From SHLJ01 sp041618535 (GTDB lineage Bacteria > Bacteroidota > Bacteroidia > Flavobacteriales > Flavobacteriaceae), in NCBI GenBank assembly GCA_041618535.1, contig JBFKFP010000187.1, positions 1 through 5,051 of the forward strand: DNA of 5,051 nucleotides, given 5' to 3'. The notes under the pieces were generated by a model, which did not search any database, was not told where the DNA came from, and saw nothing but the letters and a program-made list of their open reading frames with translations. Below are positions 1 through 5,051 of the stretch, piece after piece (position 1 is the first letter of the stretch; every line of letters starts with the position of its first letter). A program made the position numbers and the translations under genes.

Positions 1-1
1 C

Positions 2-151
2 GAGCATATTGATGACACTAAAATCGAGTATGAAAACGTTGTAGGACAAGATAGTTTAACAAGGTTCGATCGTCCAAAAGGCCGTCGCAAACGTAAAAGT
101 AGTAGGAACAGGAAACGAAACAACAGAAAATCCTCCTCAAATGCGAAATAA
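2..151 (+). CDS. ricT: C-terminal end of a probable PSP1-domain (RicT/YaaT-like) protein, partial
   Basis: Only the last 49 codons and the TAA stop lie in the window; the start is beyond the left edge. The visible part begins with an acidic stretch, passes through ENVVGQDSLTRFDRP, and ends in a very basic, serine- and asparagine-rich tail of about 25 residues (RRKRKSS...NRKRNNRK...), which should be disordered. The assignment rests on two things: from memory, Bacteroidota PSP1-domain proteins end with a similar GQDSLTRFD segment and basic tail, and they commonly sit directly upstream of gldH. The PSP1 domain itself is not in view. In Bacillus, RicT works with RicA and RicF in RNA processing by RNase Y; the role in Bacteroidota is unclear. 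The basic tail would suit nucleic-acid contact, which is inference. The last 11 bases overlap the gldH start, suggesting translational coupling. Confidence 0.6.
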   Translation, partial: EHIDDTKIEYENVVGQDSLTRFDRPKGRRKRKSSRNRKRNNRKSSSNAK

Positions 152-632
152 TCCACTGGTTATTTTGAGCCTGATGGTCCTGTTGGTCTCCTGTGACTCC
201 AATTCGGTATTTGATGAATATCAATCGGTGGAATCAGCATGGGATAAGGATAAAGGAATCGAATTCAGAATAACACCTCCTGACACAGTTAATCCTTATA
301 ATCTCTTCATTAATTTGAGGAATACGAACGATTACAGGTATAACAATCTGTTTTTGCTGGTTGAAATGCATCATCCTAATGGAAAGGTTAAAAAGGACAC
401 CCTGGAGTATCGAATGACTGCGCCAGATGGGCGTTTTCTTGGCAGTGGCTTCTCAGACCTTAAAGAAAACAAACTTTGGTATAAGAAATCTGAGGTGTTT
501 AGGGAAGTTGGAGAATACAGGGTGATTATATTCCAGGCTATGAGGGAAGTTGGAGAGGTCAATGGGGTGGAGAGTCTAGAAGGGATTATTGATGTCGGCT
601 TCAGAGTTGAACGCCCTGAAAATGAGAATTGA
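141..632 (+). CDS. gldH: Gliding motility lipoprotein GldH
   Basis: This encodes a 163-residue protein of normal GldH length. A short positive N-terminus (MRNN) is followed by a hydrophobic stretch and the lipobox LVSC, so signal peptidase II should cleave before Cys18 and leave a lipid-anchored mature protein of about 146 residues. No acid-rich surface-export signal follows the cysteine (CDSN), so a periplasm-facing position is the simpler guess. Family hallmarks are FDEY (24-27), the YNLFINLRNTNDYRYNNL region (53-70), PDGRFLG (95-101), GF.DLKENKLWYK (103-115) and QAMREVGEVNGV (132-143). In Flavobacterium johnsoniae GldH is essential for gliding and is one of the lipoproteins (with GldB, GldD and GldJ) supporting the motility and type IX secretion apparatus; its biochemical action is unknown. 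Related genes also occur in non-gliding Bacteroidota, so motility is not proven here. The ATG at 141 is chosen because it gives a complete signal peptide. No clear Shine-Dalgarno sequence precedes it. Confidence 0.93.
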   Translation: MRNNPLVILSLMVLLVSCDSNSVFDEYQSVESAWDKDKGIEFRITPPDTVNPYNLFINLRNTNDYRYNNLFLLVEMHHPNGKVKKDTLEYRMTAPDGRFLGSGFSDLKENKLWYKKSEVFREVGEYRVIIFQAMREVGEVNGVESLEGIIDVGFRVERPENEN

Positions 633-634
633 TT

Positions 635-2977
635 ATGGCGACAAAAAAGAAATCGAATAAAGCTCTTGATTTTACCAATTATGTAAGATGGTTTTGGAAA
701 TTATTTCTTGCTGGTGTACTGGGGGTTTCCCTTTTATTCCTGCTGGCATCATGGGGTGTGTTTGGCGAAATGCCGGATCATACCATTTTGGAGAACCCCA
801 GAACCAACCTTGCGACAGAGATCATTTCGTCTGACGGGAAGACACTCGGAAAATTTTACTTTAAAGACAACAGGACTCCGGTTAGTTACGAAGAGCTGCC
901 TGAACATCTTGTAGAAGCATTAATCGCCACAGAGGATGTCAGATACCACGATCATGCCGGTATTGATGCAAGGGGTACATTGAGAGCCATTATAAAAGCC
1001 GGTCGTGGAGGTGGGGCCAGTACCATTTCACAACAGTTGGCCAAGCAATTATTCCATGGAGAAGGATCAAAAAACACTTTAGGTCGAATTACCCAGAAAA
1101 TCAAAGAATGGATAATAGCGACCAGGCTCGAACGGCAATATACCAAAGAGGAGATCATAGCCATGTACTTCAATATCTATGATTTCAACAATAATGCCGA
1201 TGGCATCCGTTCGGCGGCTCGTATCTATTTCGGAAAAGAACCGCGTGATCTGGAATTACATGAATCAGCAATGTTAGTGGGAATGTTCAAGAATTCATCC
1301 CTGTATAATCCGAGGCCTCATCGTAACCCTGAGGGAACGACGAACAGGCGCAATGTTGTACTGGCTCAAATGCATAAATATGAATATATATCGGAAGAGG
1401 TAAAAGACTCGGTTCAAAAAATGCCACTCGGGCTCCGTTATTCTCCCGAATCACATAATGTAGGAATCGCTACTTATTTCAGGGAGTATCTGAGGAGTTT
1501 TATGAAGGAGTGGACCGAGGACAAGGCAAATAGAAAACCGGATGGAAGTAAATATAACATCAACAGCGACGGTTTGAAAATATATACCACCATCGATTCA
1601 AGGATGCAGGCCTATGCCGAAAAAGCGGTTCAGGAACATATGCCGCGCTTACAGGCCGAGTTCAACAACCAGAACACCCCGAAAAGGAATCCAACAGCCC
1701 CTTTTCTTGAATTGGATGAGAATGAAATTGACGATTTGATGAGAAAATCCATGCGTCGATCAGAGCGATGGCGAAAGATGAAGTATGATCTGAAAAAATC
1801 TGATGCCGAGATTATCGAATCGTTCAGTAAGCCTGTGGATATGACGATTTTTTCATGGGATGCCCCGAATAACGAGATCGACACTACGATGACGCCCATA
1901 GATTCCATGCGTTATTATAAGTCATTTCTGCTCCCCGCTCTGATGTCTATGGAACCTCAAACGGGGCATGTAAAAGCATGGGTTGGAGGAATGGACTATC
2001 GTCACTTTAAATACGATATGGTCAAACAGGGAAAACGGCAAATCGGGTCTACTTTCAAGCCATTTGTTTATGCAACGGCTATTGACCAGTTGCACCTCTC
2101 GCCTTGTGACACCCTCCCGGATACTCCATTCTGTATAGAGAAGGGGAAATACGGAAATCCTGAAGAATGGTGCCCGAAGAACTCCGGAGGGCAATATGGC
2201 GGGACCCGGACTTTAAAGAATGCTCTCGGTAATTCAGTCAACACAATTACTGCCAGGTTGATGGATAAGGTGGGGCCACAACCTGTAATTGATATGGCCA
2301 GAAAACTGGGGATAGAGGAGGAAATTCTACCTGTGCCGTCAATAGCTTTGGGAACCCCTGATCTGAGCGTTTATGAAATGGTGGCAGCCTATTCAACCTT
2401 CGCAAATAAGGGCGTATACAATAAACCTGTTTTGGTCACAAGAATCGAGGATAAGAATGGTACTATCTTATATCAGTTTAGCCCTGAGACCAAGGATGTG
2501 CTGAGCGCAGAGACTGCCTATGTTACCGTTAAGCTGCTGGAAGGCGTGACCGAATCGGGCTCGGGACAGAGACTGAGACATAGCTGGGCTAAAAACGTTC
2601 CGGTCTACAAAGAGATCATAACCGGATATCCTTATGAATTTACAAATCCAATTGCCGGGAAAACAGGGACAACTCAAAATCAGAGTGATGGCTGGTTCAT
2701 GGGCATGGTCCCGAATTTGGTTACCGGCGTATGGGTGGGGGCAGAGGATCGAGCTGCCCATTTTCCAAACATAACATACGGCCAGGGGGCATCTATGGCA
2801 TTGCCAATTTGGGCGTTATATATGAGAAACTGTTATGCCGACAGTGAGCTGGAAGTTTCTACGGCTGAATTCGAAGAACCCAATGCGCTTTCTATTGAAG
2901 TGGATTGCCTGAAGTTCATGGAAGATGAGGCAAAGAAAGGCCTCAAGCCCGATGATGAACCGGAGATCGATTTTTAA
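635..2977 (+). CDS. mrcA: Class A penicillin-binding protein (PBP1A-type transglycosylase/transpeptidase)
   Basis: This 780-residue bifunctional peptidoglycan synthase polymerises lipid II into glycan strands and cross-links the stem peptides on the periplasmic side of the inner membrane. A short basic cytoplasmic tail precedes one membrane helix (about 16-43). The GT51 glycosyltransferase domain (about 55-240) has ATEDVRYHDHAGID with catalytic Glu100, GGASTISQQ (126-134), the QKIKEW segment (154-159) and the region around Ala-Met-Tyr-Phe-Asn (176-180). A charged linker (about 335-430) leads to the transpeptidase domain (about 435-725) with S472-T-F-K475, S534-V-N536 and K676-T-G-T679, all intact. 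A short acidic tail ends the protein. The start is taken as the ATG at 635, 2 bp after the gldH stop; a TTG at 629 would add two residues and overlap gldH, but is less likely. Co-transcription with gldH is very probable. It is a target of beta-lactams and moenomycin-type inhibitors by family knowledge. Confidence 0.95.
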   Translation: MATKKKSNKALDFTNYVRWFWKLFLAGVLGVSLLFLLASWGVFGEMPDHTILENPRTNLATEIISSDGKTLGKFYFKDNRTPVSYEELPEHLVEALIATEDVRYHDHAGIDARGTLRAIIKAGRGGGASTISQQLAKQLFHGEGSKNTLGRITQKIKEWIIATRLERQYTKEEIIAMYFNIYDFNNNADGIRSAARIYFGKEPRDLELHESAMLVGMFKNSSLYNPRPHRNPEGTTNRRNVVLAQMHKYEYISEEVKDSVQKMPLGLRYSPESHNVGIATYFREYLRSFMKEWTEDKANRKPDGSKYNINSDGLKIYTTIDSRMQAYAEKAVQEHMPRLQAEFNNQNTPKRNPTAPFLELDENEIDDLMRKSMRRSERWRKMKYDLKKSDAEIIESFSKPVDMTIFSWDAPNNEIDTTMTPIDSMRYYKSFLLPALMSMEPQTGHVKAWVGGMDYRHFKYDMVKQGKRQIGSTFKPFVYATAIDQLHLSPCDTLPDTPFCIEKGKYGNPEEWCPKNSGGQYGGTRTLKNALGNSVNTITARLMDKVGPQPVIDMARKLGIEEEILPVPSIALGTPDLSVYEMVAAYSTFANKGVYNKPVLVTRIEDKNGTILYQFSPETKDVLSAETAYVTVKLLEGVTESGSGQRLRHSWAKNVPVYKEIITGYPYEFTNPIAGKTGTTQNQSDGWFMGMVPNLVTGVWVGAEDRAAHFPNITYGQGASMALPIWALYMRNCYADSELEVSTAEFEEPNALSIEVDCLKFMEDEAKKGLKPDDEPEIDF
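2926..2945. other. Small hairpin inside the 3' end of the penicillin-binding protein gene
   Basis: A perfect 6-bp inverted repeat (TGAGGC / GCCTCA) with an 8-base loop lies about 30 bases before the stop codon of the penicillin-binding protein gene and downstream of the synthetase stop on the other strand. It is the best stem seen near the convergent junction. No T-run follows directly in either direction, so it does not meet the form of an intrinsic terminator, and it may be a chance feature of the coding sequence. Confidence 0.15.
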
Positions 2978-4942
2978 TCAGAGTTCTTCAGCAAAACGGA
3001 TAAAAAATTCAATCGATTCAGGATTTCTCATAGAATCGAAGTTTAAAGACTTTTCCAGGGGCATGCCCAAAAGAATTTTCTTGATAGGAGTCTCCATCTT
3101 TTTCCCGCTTATGGTATAAGGGATATCGTTTACCTCAATGATCTGGTCGGGCACATGCCTGGGTGAATTTTCCTTTCGCAGGTTTGATTTTATAAGAGCT
3201 GCCAGAGCCTCGGTGAGTTCAACATTATCTTTCAACTTGACGAAAAGTGGCATGTAATGTTTGCCTTCTTCTAATTCAAGGTTTACAATAAGTGCGTCTG
3301 CAATTTCAGGCAGGTGATCAAGGGTTCTATAAATCTCACTGGTGCCTATTCGTATACCGTGCCGGTTCAGGGTGGCGTCTGAACGGCCATAAATCACGAG
3401 ACCGTCGGTCTCAGAATTGATCTTTATAAAATCGCCGTGCCGCCATTTTCCGGGAAAATGTTCAAAGTAACTGCTTTTGTACCTGGACTGATCAGGATCG
3501 TTCCAGAAATATATGGGCATGGAGGGAAGTGGCTGGTCGATTACCATCTCCCCAAGCTCGTCAAGTACCGGTTCTGCCTGATCATTATAGGCATGCAGTG
3601 AGACGCCAAGTGCACGACACTGAATTTCACCTGTATGGACCCTATACAGTGGATTTCCGCCTACAAAGGCAGTGCAAACATCGGTTCCGCCCGCCATGGA
3701 ACAAAGCCATACATCTGCTTTGATGCCGTGGTACACATATTCAAAGGCTTCATGAGGTAAAGGCGCACCAGTTGAGCTCAACGAGCGCATTTCAGACAGG
3801 TCATATTTCTCGATCGGCCGGTTCTGCACTTTCATTTGATGAACAAGATATGGTGCACTGGTCCCGAAATGATTTATACGAGCCCATTCGGCAAAGTCCC
3901 ACATTGCATCCAAATTAGGATAATTAGGGCTTCCGTCATATAAAACGATTGTGGCACCCATCAGAAAAGCAGCCTGGACAAAATTCCACATCATCCAACC
4001 AGTGGTAGAATACCAGAAAAATCGTTCTCCCCGATGCACATCATTATGAAATGCCATGTATTTAAGATGCTCTAACAAAACCCCTCCATGAGAATGAACT
4101 ATGGCTTTAGGCAGACCTGTGGTACCCGATGAATACAAAACCCAGATCGGATGTTCAAAAGGAACTGCGGCGAACTTCAGCTCTGTTTCGGGTTCATTCA
4201 ATAGCTCAAGAAAATCGATATAATGTTCAGGGCAGTGGTCAATAGCATTATGTTCCAGATATCCAAACATCAGCACCTTTTCCAGTGTTGGCAATTGATC
4301 TTCAATCGTTTTTACGACATCCAGCTTAGGGAAGGGCTTGCCATTGTAGGTATATCCGTCAACAGCAATCAACACCTTTGGTTCTATTTGCGCAAAGCGA
4401 TCCACAACACTTTCCGATCCAAAATCGGGGGAAGTGCTGGACCAAATTGCCCCGATGGAATTAACAGCTAAAAAAGCTATGGTGGTTTCAGGGACGTTAG
4501 GCATAAAGGCCACAACACGATCACCTTTATCAACTCCCATCCCCCTGAGGTTTGCAGCAAGAGAGCTTACCTTCTGCCTGAGTTCATCCCAACTTACTTC
4601 AGATCTCCTGCCGTTCTCATTTCCAAAAACAATTGCAGCATACTTACCGCCTGAATATCTGAAAAGATGTTCTGCATAATTTAAAGAAGAGCCCTCAAAC
4701 CATTTGCATCCTGGCATCTCTCTGGAGGACAGTACATTTGTGAAGGGAGTGGAATTGATAACCTCGAAGTATTCCCAAACACTCTCCCAAAAATCTTCTA
4801 TTTCTTCAGCAGACCATTTCCAGAGCGCGGAATAGTTATGAAACTCTAATCCCTTTTCATTAGAAAGCCATTTAATGTATTTATTCAGATGGCTGTTCGC
4901 TGTAAATTCACGACCGGGTTGCCAAAGTGCTTTAGTTTTCAT
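2978..4942 (-). CDS. aacS: Acetoacetyl-CoA synthetase (acetoacetate-CoA ligase)
   Basis: This 654-residue cytosolic enzyme of the acyl-adenylate superfamily makes acetoacetyl-CoA from acetoacetate, ATP and CoA, releasing AMP and diphosphate. It can feed ketone bodies, leucine breakdown products or storage polymer units into central metabolism. The length is normal for AacS. An N-terminal ACAS_N-type cap (about 36-95, including GCKWFEGSSLNYAEH) is followed by the P-loop YSSGTTGLPKA (270-280), WYSTTGWMMWN (310-320), AGGTDVCTAFVGGNPLY (417-433), GEIQCRALG (438-446), the hinge YGRSD (518-522) and GIRIGTSEIY (529-538), and the catalytic lysine in ISGKK (Lys614). The TTGWMMWN and GGTD...FVGGNPLY blocks point to AacS rather than acetyl-CoA synthetase. 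Such lysines are often controlled by acetylation in this superfamily. The ATG is the only sensible start: an in-frame TAA lies 30 bases upstream with no ATG, GTG or TTG between. The gene stands alone; no thiolase, CoA-transferase or leucine-pathway gene is in the window. Confidence 0.93.
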   Translation of the reverse strand: MKTKALWQPGREFTANSHLNKYIKWLSNEKGLEFHNYSALWKWSAEEIEDFWESVWEYFEVINSTPFTNVLSSREMPGCKWFEGSSLNYAEHLFRYSGGKYAAIVFGNENGRRSEVSWDELRQKVSSLAANLRGMGVDKGDRVVAFMPNVPETTIAFLAVNSIGAIWSSTSPDFGSESVVDRFAQIEPKVLIAVDGYTYNGKPFPKLDVVKTIEDQLPTLEKVLMFGYLEHNAIDHCPEHYIDFLELLNEPETELKFAAVPFEHPIWVLYSSGTTGLPKAIVHSHGGVLLEHLKYMAFHNDVHRGERFFWYSTTGWMMWNFVQAAFLMGATIVLYDGSPNYPNLDAMWDFAEWARINHFGTSAPYLVHQMKVQNRPIEKYDLSEMRSLSSTGAPLPHEAFEYVYHGIKADVWLCSMAGGTDVCTAFVGGNPLYRVHTGEIQCRALGVSLHAYNDQAEPVLDELGEMVIDQPLPSMPIYFWNDPDQSRYKSSYFEHFPGKWRHGDFIKINSETDGLVIYGRSDATLNRHGIRIGTSEIYRTLDHLPEIADALIVNLELEEGKHYMPLFVKLKDNVELTEALAALIKSNLRKENSPRHVPDQIIEVNDIPYTISGKKMETPIKKILLGMPLEKSLNFDSMRNPESIEFFIRFAEEL

Positions 4943-5051
4943 TTTCAGTGAAGGTTCATCAGGTCTAAATTAATGAATTTGGTCTTATTGGCGAGTCATT
5001 AGGAATTGCTTTTGAACGGCAATACAAAAACTCAAATTCGATCTTACATCA
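4943..5051 (-). promoter_or_regulatory. Upstream region of the acetoacetyl-CoA synthetase gene, probable promoter
   Basis: This AT-rich stretch runs from the synthetase start to the right edge and shows no supportable gene on either strand. It must carry at least part of the leader, and probably the promoter, of the synthetase gene. No good match to the Bacteroidota promoter pattern (TTG, about 19 bases, TAnnTTTG) was found; the nearest -7-like string on the minus strand is TAATTTAG (4972-4965), without a matching TTG at the right distance. No Shine-Dalgarno sequence precedes the ATG, only an A-rich run, which is usual for this phylum. Confidence 0.4.
4962..4985. promoter_or_regulatory. Short palindrome framed by direct repeats, possible operator
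   Basis: AAATT and AATTT form a 5-bp inverted repeat with a 4-base spacer (4967-4980), flanked on each side by a direct GGTCT (4962-4966 and 4981-4985). It sits 20-43 bases before the synthetase start, where a regulator could block or assist transcription. The arms are short and made only of A and T, so chance is a real alternative. Confidence 0.18.

Noticed and set aside
18..224. Minus-strand open frame of 68 codons across the end of the first gene and the start of gldH
   Set aside because: It lies antisense to two coding regions with a strong lipoprotein signal in the correct frame, and its product has no recognisable motif.
952..2761. Several minus-strand open frames of 73-97 codons inside the penicillin-binding protein gene
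   Set aside because: They are antisense to an intact gene with all catalytic motifs, and their products show no family features.
2969..2979. GATT-TTT-AATC mini-hairpin over the two stop codons as a bidirectional terminator
   Set aside because: A 4-bp A/T-rich stem with a 3-base loop is too weak, and it lacks a following T-run.
2925..3119. Plus-strand open frame of 64 codons spanning the convergent junction
   Set aside because: It overlaps the ends of two confident genes in the wrong frame or strand and encodes nothing recognisable.
3529..4679. Plus-strand open frames of 64-82 codons inside the synthetase gene
   Set aside because: They are shadows of the well-supported minus-strand gene, and none has a plausible product or upstream signal.
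4985..5050. Minus-strand open frame entering from the right edge and ending at a TAA (complement of 4985-4987), as the end of an upstream gene
   Set aside because: Only 21 codons are visible, with no motif and no distinctive composition. It cannot be told from chance without sequence beyond the edge.

Overview
The window looks like a chromosomal piece of a Bacteroidota bacterium, most likely Flavobacteriaceae or a close relative. The main reason is a clear GldH gliding-motility lipoprotein, a family confined to this phylum. The absence of strong Shine-Dalgarno sequences before the starts and the Bacteroidota-like bifunctional penicillin-binding protein agree with this. The exact genus cannot be read from the sequence.

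Layout: positions 2-2977 hold three tightly packed plus-strand genes. They are the 3' end of a probable PSP1-domain (RicT/YaaT-like) protein, gldH, and a full-length class A penicillin-binding protein (PBP1A type). The first two overlap by 11 bp and the next pair is separated by 2 bp, so they are very probably one transcript with coupled translation. The minus strand from 4942 to 2978 carries one gene, acetoacetyl-CoA synthetase. It converges on the penicillin-binding protein with no base between the two stop codons. The last 109 bases (4943-5051) are the only non-coding stretch and should hold the promoter of the synthetase. No RNA gene, mobile element, CRISPR array or long repeat was seen, and no gene-free stretch exceeds 300 bases.

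Function: the plus-strand cluster combines an RNA-related cytoplasmic protein, an envelope lipoprotein needed for gliding, and a peptidoglycan synthase. GldH and the penicillin-binding protein both act in the periplasm, but a direct link between them is only an inference from gene order. The synthetase activates acetoacetate to acetoacetyl-CoA in the cytosol and has no visible tie to the cluster. All three complete genes have intact family motifs and appear functional. I found no convincing new biological system. The findings below are modest points of gene arrangement and protein detail.
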